Assembly (NCBI GenBank): GCA_017619755.1
Contig: JAFZRU010000003.1
Span: 1-56,784 of the forward strand
DNA length: 56,784 bases
Source: Prevotella sp.
GTDB taxonomy: Bacteria > Bacteroidota > Bacteroidia > Bacteroidales > Bacteroidaceae
Reading direction: 5' to 3'
Shown here piece by piece: positions 17,721 to 26,737 of this stretch; within the stretch, counting starts at the first letter, position 1, and each line of letters begins with the position of its first letter. The position numbers and the translations under genes were made by a program. The notes beneath the pieces are model-generated. The model was not told where the DNA came from. It saw only the letters and a program-made list of their open reading frames with translations, and did no database searches.

Positions 17721-17724
17721 GATA
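17683..17724. repeat. Direct repeat B, duplicated epimerase 5' end
   Basis: Identical over 42 bp to 16264-16305. It lies between the ATPase upstream region and the CotH gene, where the epimerase start would be expected if the ATPase segment were absent. Confidence 0.9.
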
Positions 17725-17771
17725 AATGAAATGATTATTGATGAATGATAAAAAGACACCCGAAGGTTTCA

Positions 17772-20700
17772 TCATCTCTTAATAAACTTACGTCCGTTCT
17801 TGATGTATATGCCCGGCGGCAAGTTGCCTCCAACGGCCTGGCCTTGCAAGTTGTAGATTTGCGAGGAGCCTTGGCGCAGGGTCACCAACTCGCGTATGTC
17901 GTTCACGGCTGGTTGGGCGACAGGAATGGAGTAACTGCCCATTATGTTCGCCTTTCCCATAGTAGGCACGTTCATCGTGAAGACGTCGCGACAGCCGTCG
18001 GGATAGCGGCCTACAGTCTCGTCACCCTTCATCGCAGCATAGATGACATGGTCACTCCAACTCTCATCAGCTGCCGTCAACAGAATCTCGCCACCATCGG
18101 CGTCCAACTTGAACGAGGCGTGCAGTTGCGACAGCGGTTCCAACTTGTCGCACCATATCGTAAGGAATCCATGTGCGGGGATGACGGTCGGGATGTCGTT
18201 TGTCTGGCCAATTTGATACTTCCTCGGATTCTCCGGGTCGTTGCTCAGGTACATACCAACAATGTCGATGTCGGCACTTGAGGTGTTATAAAGTTCCACC
18301 CAGTCGTTGTGATTGAAAAACTCATTGACATAGATGTCGTTGGCTGCACTCACCTCATTGATACAGACAGGCGTGATGCCTTCCGCTCTGCGCTCTGCCT
18401 CCGTCAGAGGTGTGAAGCAGGCAGTCAGCGCGACATTGCTTTCCCCGGACAGGTCGATGACGGACTCTGTCAAGATTTCGTCGTCGGTATTGGCACCAAC
18501 AGTCGTGAGAAGTTCGCAATCCCAATAGAGGTCGCTTGATGTGTAACTGGTGTTGTGCACCTCGACAGCGACGACATTGCTGCCTTTCTTGAAGAGCAAC
18601 GGATTCAGGTCGAGCGTGCCTTCCAAGGGGATTTCGGGGGCGTAAGTGGAAGAGAAGGTGTCATAGTTGACATTGCCTTGTCGCATATTGACACGACCAG
18701 CCTCCTGACCGTTGACCCAGATGATGCAGCCATCGTCAACCTGGTAGTTGAGTTGGAAAAGGTCGCTTGACTTAGGGTCTGCATCGATAGTGAATGTCTT
18801 GCGGAAATAGGTGGTGGGGTGCTTTCGGTCAGGGTTGTCACCGTAACTGACGGTGGTCCTCACGCCACTCATATTGTAGCCCAAGGGTGCCGCTCCCGAT
18901 TTCCACGATGCCTGGTTGAAACCCGGAGACTGCCATCCCGCAGCGGCTTCTCCGGAATCATAGTACCTCCATGTGGCTTTGTAGTCAAACACATGGACGA
19001 AATGGCCTGAAGACTTGCGCCAGCCTGTGAAGGTGTAGCCGGCCGGGGCTTTGGCTTCCAAACAGACGGGGGCGAACAGCTGGCCATTGAAATCCGCATA
19101 AGGCACGTCGATGTTGTTGATGAAGATGTTGGCACCCTCGGTGTCGGCGTCCACCTGAAGGCTCACCTTCTTCACGTTGCTGAGTTGCAAAGGTCTATAC
19201 TGCTGCAGCTGGCCCATCATTGTTTCCAAGCGATTCGCCAACTTGCCCTTGATATTGTTGGCGGACCCATCGGGACTCCTGCCATCGAGAGCCAGCATGG
19301 GACGCATGGCATCGGCCAATTCATCGACGATGGCCGTGGCGCGAGTCTTCTCGAAGACGCTGCCTCCCAAGATGCAAAACGTGTCGATGAACTTTTTGCG
19401 GTATTCGTCGTGCTGGAGCAAGTTCCTGAACAGGCGCACCATGGCGATGTTCCCGAACTGGTCAAGCTGCGAGAAGTTGCGCCCCCAGGCGTTGAAGGGC
19501 TGGTCCAGGTCGAAAAGGATGAAACGGAAACGTCCGTCATTCTGGCTGCGGTATGCCTTGACGTTGTTGTCGGGCCAGTCATCATTGCCGAGGAAAACCT
19601 CGGCGACAATGTAGTTGGTGAACTCGTCGATGTCGAGCAACGTCTTCACCTCGTCATAGACACCTTCGGCATTGACATTCTCACTTATCTCGCAGAGGTG
19701 ACGATAGACTTCATCGGTGCCGTTCCTGAACGTTCCGTTCTCAAACATATCGATTTCCTCGTCATCGTAGCCGTAGTTGGAATACACATACTTGTCGTTG
19801 TTTGGCTCACGCAAGTTCAGCACACCCTTGAACCTTCCGTTGATGTACTCCACCACTTGTACCGTGCTCTGCACGTCGAGGTCGATGCCCGAGCGCTGGA
19901 CGATGGTTGTAAGTGCAGGATCCATGAAGCGGCAGTTGGAGTCGTTGCCACCATTCCGCACCAGCAATGCCTTACTGCGGATGTTGGGTTTCTGCGGGAA
20001 GAAGGCATAGTCCAAGTGGTTCTGTCCGTCAAACAACTTGCTTGACTTCAGTTTCATCGAACGAGGATTGCTCATCCGCGACCATCCTCCGGAGACACTG
20101 ATGTTGACATCTTGGTTGAAGAGCATGCCATCGGTAGGACTGATGTAACTGAAGTTGACGGATCTGTCCCATGGCTGGTTCCAGTTGACTTCATCGTCAC
20201 GTCCGTTGCCGCTGATGCCGTTGGTGCCTTTCACATCAATGCCCCACATCGGGTCGGTGAAATAACGCTCGTCGCCGACGATGGAAATCACAGGTATGGA
20301 GTATTCGTTGTTAGTCTGTATATAACTGCGGGTGACAGGCACACTGGGAAGGTAGCCGTCGCGGAAAAGGCGGAACACATAGTTCGTCGTTTGAGTGACA
20401 GTGAACAGTCCGTCCTTGCTTTGCCGACTGGCGTTGTTGCCGGTACTTGCATCCGTGTATTCCTCCCACACGATATCGTCGAAATAGAAGTTGTTCTCCA
20501 TCGCACTTTCGTTCAGGTTGAAGGCAATGGTCTGCATGCCCGATGAACCGGCCTGAGTATCGGAAATGGTTCCTTCGAAGTCGATTTGTTGCCACTCCGT
20601 AGTGATGTTGTAGCCTCCATCAAGCATCTGCCAATGGATGTAATCGCCGGGGGTGTGGTGTGACTGCACTGAAACATGGCAGGGCTTGTCTGCCCGCATT

Positions 20701-21563
20701 TTCATGCGGAAGCGGTATCGGTCGCCGGCGTTCCAAAGGTGGTCGGGGGTATAGACAAAAAACTGGGAGTCCCAGTCGTTCGCCGGGTTTTCAATGGCAT
20801 GCACCATGGCGCCACGTGAGCCATTGAAACCAACACCGTCGGTGATGCGGCCGACGTCGCCACCGCCGTCGCCATCGCGGCAGACGAAGCAAGAGGCGTC
20901 GCTGCCTTCGCAGTCGCTATTACGCACCCAGTTCTTCCAACTTGGTTGAGACGTGTCATCATCGGCGACTTGCGAAGACTCTGGCACACTGCCGTCGGTG
21001 GTGTACATAAGCGTGGTGCCTTCCGGGATTTCGACCTTGACGGTGAGGGGACCGTTGAGAATCCGACTGCCTTCACTGACAACGGGTGAAGCGAGCCGTT
21101 TGGTGGCAAAGACCGACGTGGCATTAGTGGCACCGGGTGTTGCGTCTGCCGTCCAACCCCAGTTGTCGCCACCATCGATGGTGCGCGCCCAAGAGGTGCG
21201 ACTCAAAGCCTTGGGATACTCTACGCTGGTGACGAGTTGTCCGTCACGGTCGCTCAGGCAGATGACACCGCCGTCGCTGTCGAGCTTGAAGGGAGCCTGG
21301 TCGCTCCTTATCTCATCGGAGCCCAACCACACGACAAGGAAACCCTTGGCAGGAACGGCACCTATGCCGGAGGGAAGTTTCCAACGCTTCAAGTTGTAGG
21401 CGTCATCGCTCAAATACATGCCCGAAAGATTGACCGGCTGCTCTGTAGGATTGTAGAGCTCTATCCAACTGTCAAAGTTGTAGGCCGGACTCATCACCGA
21501 ACCGACGTTTGAGGCCATCAGTTCGTTGATGACGATGACGACACTGAGAATGCTTGATAACAT
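17772..21563 (-). CDS. CotH-family protein with two lamin-tail domains
   Basis: A 1263-residue protein starting at MLSSILSVVIVINELMASN. The first lamin-tail domain begins at INELMASN (about 12-115). A chitobiase-C-terminal-like strand (GTTLMYTTDGSVP) follows, then a carbohydrate-binding-like region, then a CotH kinase domain (about 420-780) with YSIPVISIVGDERYF, KALLVRNGGNDSN and ILFDLDQPFN. A second lamin-tail domain starts near INEVSAANDIYVNEF (about 1067). The C-terminus is GIYIKNGRKFIKR, the tail shared by other secreted proteins here. CotH domains are atypical kinases in spores; in Bacteroidota their targets are unknown. The hydrophobic start is shorter than a normal signal peptide, so the start or export route is uncertain. 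Confidence 0.85.
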   Translation of the reverse strand: MLSSILSVVIVINELMASNVGSVMSPAYNFDSWIELYNPTEQPVNLSGMYLSDDAYNLKRWKLPSGIGAVPAKGFLVVWLGSDEIRSDQAPFKLDSDGGVICLSDRDGQLVTSVEYPKALSRTSWARTIDGGDNWGWTADATPGATNATSVFATKRLASPVVSEGSRILNGPLTVKVEIPEGTTLMYTTDGSVPESSQVADDDTSQPSWKNWVRNSDCEGSDASCFVCRDGDGGGDVGRITDGVGFNGSRGAMVHAIENPANDWDSQFFVYTPDHLWNAGDRYRFRMKMRADKPCHVSVQSHHTPGDYIHWQMLDGGYNITTEWQQIDFEGTISDTQAGSSGMQTIAFNLNESAMENNFYFDDIVWEEYTDASTGNNASRQSKDGLFTVTQTTNYVFRLFRDGYLPSVPVTRSYIQTNNEYSIPVISIVGDERYFTDPMWGIDVKGTNGISGNGRDDEVNWNQPWDRSVNFSYISPTDGMLFNQDVNISVSGGWSRMSNPRSMKLKSSKLFDGQNHLDYAFFPQKPNIRSKALLVRNGGNDSNCRFMDPALTTIVQRSGIDLDVQSTVQVVEYINGRFKGVLNLREPNNDKYVYSNYGYDDEEIDMFENGTFRNGTDEVYRHLCEISENVNAEGVYDEVKTLLDIDEFTNYIVAEVFLGNDDWPDNNVKAYRSQNDGRFRFILFDLDQPFNAWGRNFSQLDQFGNIAMVRLFRNLLQHDEYRKKFIDTFCILGGSVFEKTRATAIVDELADAMRPMLALDGRSPDGSANNIKGKLANRLETMMGQLQQYRPLQLSNVKKVSLQVDADTEGANIFINNIDVPYADFNGQLFAPVCLEAKAPAGYTFTGWRKSSGHFVHVFDYKATWRYYDSGEAAAGWQSPGFNQASWKSGAAPLGYNMSGVRTTVSYGDNPDRKHPTTYFRKTFTIDADPKSSDLFQLNYQVDDGCIIWVNGQEAGRVNMRQGNVNYDTFSSTYAPEIPLEGTLDLNPLLFKKGSNVVAVEVHNTSYTSSDLYWDCELLTTVGANTDDEILTESVIDLSGESNVALTACFTPLTEAERRAEGITPVCINEVSAANDIYVNEFFNHNDWVELYNTSSADIDIVGMYLSNDPENPRKYQIGQTNDIPTVIPAHGFLTIWCDKLEPLSQLHASFKLDADGGEILLTAADESWSDHVIYAAMKGDETVGRYPDGCRDVFTMNVPTMGKANIMGSYSIPVAQPAVNDIRELVTLRQGSSQIYNLQGQAVGGNLPPGIYIKNGRKFIKR

Positions 21564-21619
21564 GGTGGTGGATTGGGATATGGTTTGTAATGAAAATGCG
21601 AAAATACGTCTTTTATGCC

Positions 21620-22933
21620 TTATACCAATAATTGCCGGGACTTCATCTCCATGTACTTGTTGATGGCATTGACAGTGAGATGCTCCGGCGATGTGAGCAG
21701 CGAGTGTATGCCGTTTTGCATGAGGGTGCTGGCAATGAGACGTCGCTCGTAGAGGAGCTTCTCCCCCACCACGTGCTGGTAGAGTTCCTCCATCGAGTGC
21801 GAGGGCGTTCGTGTGAAGTCCTCCAACTCCACATCCTCGAAGAAGACGACGAGGAGGCGGTGGTGGCGGTTGAAGAGCCTGAGGTATGGCAGTTGCCTTT
21901 CGAGCGTTTTGTAGTCGGTGAAATTGGTATATAGCATCATGAAACTCCTCTTCCCCACCAGTCGGTTGACATTGGGGCATAACATGGAGTAGTCGGCCTC
22001 CCCGAACGAGGTTTGTTGGTTGTAGAGGCTTTCGAGGATGAGTTGCATCTGCGTGGGCCTTCTGTCCGCCGGAACGAAGGTGTCGAATTGGTCGGCGAAC
22101 GTCACCAGTCCAGCCTTGTCCTGCCTGTTGATGGCCACATAGGAAAGGACAAGGGCGGCGTTGATGGCATGGTCGAGGAGCGTCATCCCGTTGAACGACT
22201 GCTGCATGAGCCTCCCCTTGTCGATGACGGAGAATATCTGCTGCGAGCGCTCGTCCTGGTAACTGTTGACCATGAGGTGACTTCTCCTCGCCGTGGCCTT
22301 CCAGTTGATGGTGCGGTAGTCGTCGCCCTGCACATAGTCCCTCACCTGTTCGAACTCCGTGTTGTTGCCGGCCCGCCTGACACGTTTGAGTCCCACCTCG
22401 GCGAAATTGTTGGAGACGGCCATCAGTTCATATTTTCTCAGCATGAGGAACGATGGATACACCTTCACCTCCACGGGAAGGGCCGTCCGTATGCGCCTTT
22501 GCGCCAATCCCATCCTGGTGGAGACGAAGAGCAAGACTTTCCCGAAGGCATACACCCCTCGCTCCAAGGGCCTTAACGAGTAGGTGAGCGTCTTTCCCTC
22601 CTTGGCCTTCAGCCTCGTTTTCAAGGAGAAGTCCCGTTGCTGCAACTGCGGGGGCAGTTCGTCCACCACCTCCATGTCCAAACCTATGGGCGAGCGGTTG
22701 GCCACGACAATGCGCACCTCGTTGTCGTCGCCCAAGGAGAAGCGTGCGGCGCACTCCCTCTTCGCCACCATCCTCGCGGCAATGTATAGCAGCAGGGCGT
22801 CCACCGTCAGGGCGGCCGCAAGGGCGACAAAGAGCCATTGCCCTACCACGAGCAGCGGCTCATACAGCACGCCGGCGGCCATCACGAAGGCCACCAGTCC
22901 CATCGCCCAATAGAATCTTCTCGTGAGGAACAT
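21620..22933 (-). CDS. DUF58 domain protein
   Basis: A 437-residue protein with two N-terminal membrane segments (about 7-22 and 26-52) and a large cytoplasmic or periplasmic part containing the DUF58 core: EQVRDYVQGDDYRTINWKAT (about 195-214), followed by a von Willebrand A-like region with VIDKGRLMQ. DUF58 proteins pair with MoxR ATPases in nearly all bacteria; the MoxR gene lies 14 nt upstream in the same direction. The pair is thought to act as a chaperone-like system for assembly or activation of protein complexes, but the targets in Bacteroidales are not established. It is the last gene of the cluster that starts with the SpoIIM gene. Confidence 0.9.
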   Translation of the reverse strand: MFLTRRFYWAMGLVAFVMAAGVLYEPLLVVGQWLFVALAAALTVDALLLYIAARMVAKRECAARFSLGDDNEVRIVVANRSPIGLDMEVVDELPPQLQQRDFSLKTRLKAKEGKTLTYSLRPLERGVYAFGKVLLFVSTRMGLAQRRIRTALPVEVKVYPSFLMLRKYELMAVSNNFAEVGLKRVRRAGNNTEFEQVRDYVQGDDYRTINWKATARRSHLMVNSYQDERSQQIFSVIDKGRLMQQSFNGMTLLDHAINAALVLSYVAINRQDKAGLVTFADQFDTFVPADRRPTQMQLILESLYNQQTSFGEADYSMLCPNVNRLVGKRSFMMLYTNFTDYKTLERQLPYLRLFNRHHRLLVVFFEDVELEDFTRTPSHSMEELYQHVVGEKLLYERRLIASTLMQNGIHSLLTSPEHLTVNAINKYMEMKSRQLLV

Positions 22934-22947
22934 GCCGGCAAGCGTTG

Positions 22948-23922
22948 TTATTTGGGTACTTCCACCTGATCGATGAGCGTCTCCACGATTCGCGGTGCGC
23001 TATATCCCTCCATCTCCGCCTCTGCCGAGAGGATGAGACGATGCCTCAGCACCGCCGGCGCCACCCTCTTGATGTCTTCCGGCGTGACAAAGTCTCTCCC
23101 TTCAAGCAATGCGTGGGCCTTGGAGGCGTTGAGCAATGCCACTGCGGCGCGTGGCGAAGCTCCGAGATAGACGGCCTTGGTGTTGCGTGTGAGCCTCACC
23201 ACCTGCACCATGTACTGCATGAGGCTCTCCTCCACCACCATCTTCCCGAGAAGTGAGCGGTAGAGCAGCAGTTCGTCGAGGTTGACAACCGGCTTCAGCT
23301 CCTCCAGTTTCACCAGTCGTGTGTTCTCGTGGTGGCGCTTGAGGATGAGCATCTCCTCCTCTTCCGAGGGATAGCCCATCACCACTTTCATCATGAAGCG
23401 GTCGAGCTGCGCCTCCGGCAGTTTGTAGGTGCCCTCCTGCTCCACCGGGTTTTGCGTGGCGAAGACGTTGAAGAGTTTGCCCAAGGAGTAGGTGGTGCCA
23501 TCGACGGTGGCTTGCCGCTCCTCCATCACTTCGAAGAGAGCCGCCTGCGTCTTCGCCGGTGCACGGTTGATTTCATCCACGAGGACGAGGTCGGCGAAGA
23601 CGGGACCCTTGTGAAACTCGAACTCCGCCTCCTTCATATTGAAGACAGAGGTGCCAAGGACGTCGGAAGGCATTAGGTCGGGTGTGAACTGGAGACGGCT
23701 GAAACGAGCGTCTATGAGTTTCGCCATCATGCGCGCCAAAAGCGTTTTCGCCACTCCCGGCACCCCTTCGAGCAGCACGTGCCCGTCGGCGATGATGGCC
23801 GTGAGGAGAAGTGTCACCGCTTCGTCCTGTCCGGCAACGACGGTGGCCACCTGCCTCCGCACCTCCTGCATTTTTTCTGAGAACGCCGTCAAGTCGAGGC
23901 GTTGTGAAATGGTTTCTTCCAT
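22948..23922 (-). CDS. MoxR-type AAA+ ATPase
   Basis: A 324-residue AAA+ ATPase of the MoxR class, normal length. Walker A is GVPGVAKT (53-60), Walker B is LVLVDEINR (112-120), followed by the sensor-1 region ATQNPVEQEGTYKLPEAQLDRF. It hydrolyses ATP to remodel or activate partner proteins, most likely together with the DUF58 product encoded next. The start lies 2 nt after the stop of the DUF4350 gene, which indicates a tight operon. Confidence 0.95.
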   Translation of the reverse strand: MEETISQRLDLTAFSEKMQEVRRQVATVVAGQDEAVTLLLTAIIADGHVLLEGVPGVAKTLLARMMAKLIDARFSRLQFTPDLMPSDVLGTSVFNMKEAEFEFHKGPVFADLVLVDEINRAPAKTQAALFEVMEERQATVDGTTYSLGKLFNVFATQNPVEQEGTYKLPEAQLDRFMMKVVMGYPSEEEEMLILKRHHENTRLVKLEELKPVVNLDELLLYRSLLGKMVVEESLMQYMVQVVRLTRNTKAVYLGASPRAAVALLNASKAHALLEGRDFVTPEDIKRVAPAVLRHRLILSAEAEMEGYSAPRIVETLIDQVEVPK

Positions 23923-23924
23923 TG

Positions 23925-25244
23925 TTATAGATGTTTCAAAATGTTGTTCATTCTCTGCACGCAGTCCATCAACTGCGTGTTGCCAAGTTCTTCTGTGGAG
24001 GCCTCCACAGCTTTTAAGAGCCGGAGGGTGTCGCTCAGCGTCTCTTCCTCCTCACCCGTGAGTTGAGCCAACGTGCGGGCGTTCACCTCCACTCCCACGT
24101 CATCAAGGTCGATGAGTTGTTTGCGCCGCAACTCCTCCCGGAAATAGGTGTATTTCTTCATAAAGAGGTCGTGGTTGTCGTGTCGCCGGTAGTAGATGGT
24201 ACCGAGGAGTTTGACAAACTCCAGGTTTCTATTGGCAGGTCTTCTGATGACGGGCATCACCCGCTGCCTTCTCCTTGCGGTGAACACCATGAAGAGGATG
24301 GCCAACAAGAGAAGCGTGTAGAAAGCCCATCGGAGCGGACGGTAGCCAAGGAGGTGGTCGAGGGGCGAGCGGTTGCTCATTTCATCCCAGTAATCATCAT
24401 CGCCTTTCGTCATTTGCCTTAGCGACTGGTGGGTCACGCGGACGACGGGCAGGTCGGCCACCATCCCCAAGTGATACCCTATGTAGCGTGAGATATCACG
24501 GTCGAGGACGCCGTAATTGGTGAAGAGCAGCGTATTGGTCACCACGTATATCCTTCCCTTGCCTTCCTTCACGTAGAACGACAAGCCTCTCTCAACATCT
24601 GCATAGTAGCCATCCTCGTAATACACGCTATCCACATCCTCCGTCTCCTTATAATCTCTCACCCATTCATTTTTCATTCTGTACGAAGTGACGACGGCGC
24701 CAGCGGGCATGACACTCCTCAAGTTTGCTTTGAGCAAAGTCTCCGGTATGAGCAGCGTGTCGCCACGTTCACCTGCCGTCATCCACACCTTGGCAAGCGG
24801 CTCATCGCCCAAGAGGGCATTCTTTAGTTTGTCCTTACTGAAATAAGTGTCGTAAAAAGTGGAGAAATCCAAGTTCCAGTCTTCATCATCATCGCCGGCG
24901 TCTTGGTCGTCGGTGACAAGCATCACCTTGTTGCCTTTTTTGGCGAATTTCACCAATTCGTTGAGAAAAAAGTGTGGCAGCGAGGAATGGGTGAAAATGA
25001 GCAGCGCACAGCGTTCCTCCCCTTTTTCAAGGAGGCTGTCCAAGTCTTCATCAAAGAGCCGGTAGCCGTTGGGCATCGTGGCCTCCGCCATCTTGTCGAA
25101 GAGTTGGCACCCGAAAGGTTCGTCGTCGTCATGCTGGAAGGTTGTGTCATCGTCCCACACGAACTGCCGTTCCTTGGTGAACAAATAGAGTGCGATGGCC
25201 GCCACCAAGACTCCCACCAACACCATCGACCACTTGTTGCTCAT
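23925..25244 (-). CDS. DUF4350 domain membrane protein
   Basis: A 439-residue protein starting at MSNKWSMVLVGVLVAAIAL, whose ATG overlaps the preceding stop as ATGA. One N-terminal membrane segment is followed by an acidic stretch and a DUF4350-type domain (EKGEERCALLIFTHSSLPHF, KKGNKVMLVTDDQD), the glutamine-amidotransferase-like fold often seen in this cluster. A second membrane segment (about 325-342) precedes a cytoplasmic C-terminus. Function is unknown; location suggests a membrane partner of the MoxR/DUF58 pair. Confidence 0.85.
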   Translation of the reverse strand: MSNKWSMVLVGVLVAAIALYLFTKERQFVWDDDTTFQHDDDEPFGCQLFDKMAEATMPNGYRLFDEDLDSLLEKGEERCALLIFTHSSLPHFFLNELVKFAKKGNKVMLVTDDQDAGDDDEDWNLDFSTFYDTYFSKDKLKNALLGDEPLAKVWMTAGERGDTLLIPETLLKANLRSVMPAGAVVTSYRMKNEWVRDYKETEDVDSVYYEDGYYADVERGLSFYVKEGKGRIYVVTNTLLFTNYGVLDRDISRYIGYHLGMVADLPVVRVTHQSLRQMTKGDDDYWDEMSNRSPLDHLLGYRPLRWAFYTLLLLAILFMVFTARRRQRVMPVIRRPANRNLEFVKLLGTIYYRRHDNHDLFMKKYTYFREELRRKQLIDLDDVGVEVNARTLAQLTGEEEETLSDTLRLLKAVEASTEELGNTQLMDCVQRMNNILKHL

Positions 25245-25855
25245 GAGGCACCTCCTTTCATCACTTGCTCCCTCCACGTCAGCATCTGCTCATAGAGGGC
25301 CTGGTTGGCGGGGAATTTCCCGTAGCGCACCCTGAGGAAATGCCGCGTCATCTCGTAGAACGGCTGCATGCGCACTTCCCTGGCAAGTTGCGTGGGTGTC
25401 TTGTAAATGCGCCATTCGATGCGCCCCGCCTCGTCGAGCGAGCGCAGGGTGGAGAGATAGGTAAGGCGCACCAAGGCTGCATGGTCGCCGTCACGTAGGG
25501 CCGCCTCCGTCTCCCCCTCAAGGTCGATTTCGTAGATGTCGTCGGCATCGTCGGCCACCACCTTCTGCTCGGAGAAGCCCCATCCCAGCATCCCCCGCCG
25601 GTAGAGGGTGTAAGCGACAAAAGCTGCCGCCACCAACGCGAGCACCACATAGACAGGCCACGGGAGCGACTGGAAGAACTCGCCGATGGCATCCATCACC
25701 TTGTTGGTGGAGTTGGATACCGCACTGTCCACGGCGTTCACCACGCTGCCATCGTCCGCCAGGTCATCGCCGACGAGCGAGCGTTTGTAGTCGTGGCCCT
25801 GTGCGAGGGTTGCCGCCACCGAGTCGTTGTTCATCACCATTGCCAATTGCTTCAT
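25241..25855 (-). CDS. DUF4129 domain membrane protein
   Basis: A 204-residue protein. The N-terminus is moderately polar, a single membrane segment (WPVYVVLALVAAAFVAYTLY, about 71-90) follows, and the C-terminal 90 residues match DUF4129: LVRLTYLSTLRSLDEAGRIEW and KTPTQLAREV. DUF4129 proteins commonly sit between membrane and MoxR/DUF58 genes. The stop overlaps the DUF4350 start by 4 nt (ATGA), so the two are translationally coupled. No catalytic motif is visible. Confidence 0.85.
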   Translation of the reverse strand: MKQLAMVMNNDSVAATLAQGHDYKRSLVGDDLADDGSVVNAVDSAVSNSTNKVMDAIGEFFQSLPWPVYVVLALVAAAFVAYTLYRRGMLGWGFSEQKVVADDADDIYEIDLEGETEAALRDGDHAALVRLTYLSTLRSLDEAGRIEWRIYKTPTQLAREVRMQPFYEMTRHFLRVRYGKFPANQALYEQMLTWREQVMKGGAS

Positions 25856-25867
25856 CCGCTTCTCCTC

Positions 25868-26737
25868 CTATAAATCTTCAAAATGAGCCACTTCCTCTTC
25901 GAGCGAGGTGGCATCCTCCTCTTCTGACACGCTGCCATACTCAAAAGCGCACACCAGCACCACCATGGAAGCCACGATGTGGAAGCCGAAAAAGGCCGCC
26001 GTGGTGAAGACGAAGCCCAAGGCATAAACGAAATGTTCCTCCAACTCGCTGACTTGCCTATAGGAGAATATCTCCTGCAACAAGGAGAGGAGGCCGGTGG
26101 GAAGCCACAGGAAGACAAAAACATACATTCCGAGCAAGGAGACAAGGGCGATGTTGAAAGCCAGTGGAAACCATGTCGAGAAGCCCATCTTCACCGTTTT
26201 CTTCAAAGCCGTCAACCACCGCTTGCCTTCCATCAACCAAAGCGATGGCAGCAAGGCCATAGGCACTGCCAGTACCGCCAAAAGGATGGTCAGCAGCGGA
26301 TTCGCCACCACAACTGCCATAGACGCCATGATGAAGAGGATGATGGGAATGCTCCACGAATGCTTTGCCGTTCGCAGCAGCCACGGCCTCATCTGTATGA
26401 GGGTGAGCCGGCTCACTCCCTTTTCCTCCGCCTCGTTGGCCAAGAGCAGTGCATAAACCTGAGTTATCACCATCCATACACCCACATAGATTGCCACAAC
26501 GAGTAACGTGGCATGCCGGTCGAGATTCTCCACCATGTTCTCAAACCAAAAGAAAATGTTGTGATTGATGCGGTCATCGTCGATCGTGGCAAACGTAGTC
26601 AGGGCCATCGCCAATGCCACCGGCAGGAAGAGCAGCAACGCCGTGCGCCACCACACGCGGCGGTTGGCGCGAAGGAAGTCCATCGTGGCCTCCAAGCATT
26701 CCAGCATAGAGCGTTGCTCATACAAGCGTATCTTCAT
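25868..26737 (-). CDS. Polytopic membrane protein of the MoxR cluster
   Basis: A 289-residue membrane protein starting at MKIRLYEQRSMLECLEAT, with about six hydrophobic segments, for example RTALLLFLPVALAMALTTF, TLLVVAIYVGVWMVITQVYALL and FNIALVSLLGMYVFVFLWL. The short tail is acidic. I recognise no named domain; it resembles the DUF975/DUF4013-like membrane proteins that accompany this cluster in Bacteroidales. Its start overlaps the 3' end of the SpoIIM gene by 20 nt, and the DUF4129 gene follows after 12 nt. Confidence 0.8.
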   Translation of the reverse strand: MKIRLYEQRSMLECLEATMDFLRANRRVWWRTALLLFLPVALAMALTTFATIDDDRINHNIFFWFENMVENLDRHATLLVVAIYVGVWMVITQVYALLLANEAEEKGVSRLTLIQMRPWLLRTAKHSWSIPIILFIMASMAVVVANPLLTILLAVLAVPMALLPSLWLMEGKRWLTALKKTVKMGFSTWFPLAFNIALVSLLGMYVFVFLWLPTGLLSLLQEIFSYRQVSELEEHFVYALGFVFTTAAFFGFHIVASMVVLVCAFEYGSVSEEEDATSLEEEVAHFEDL

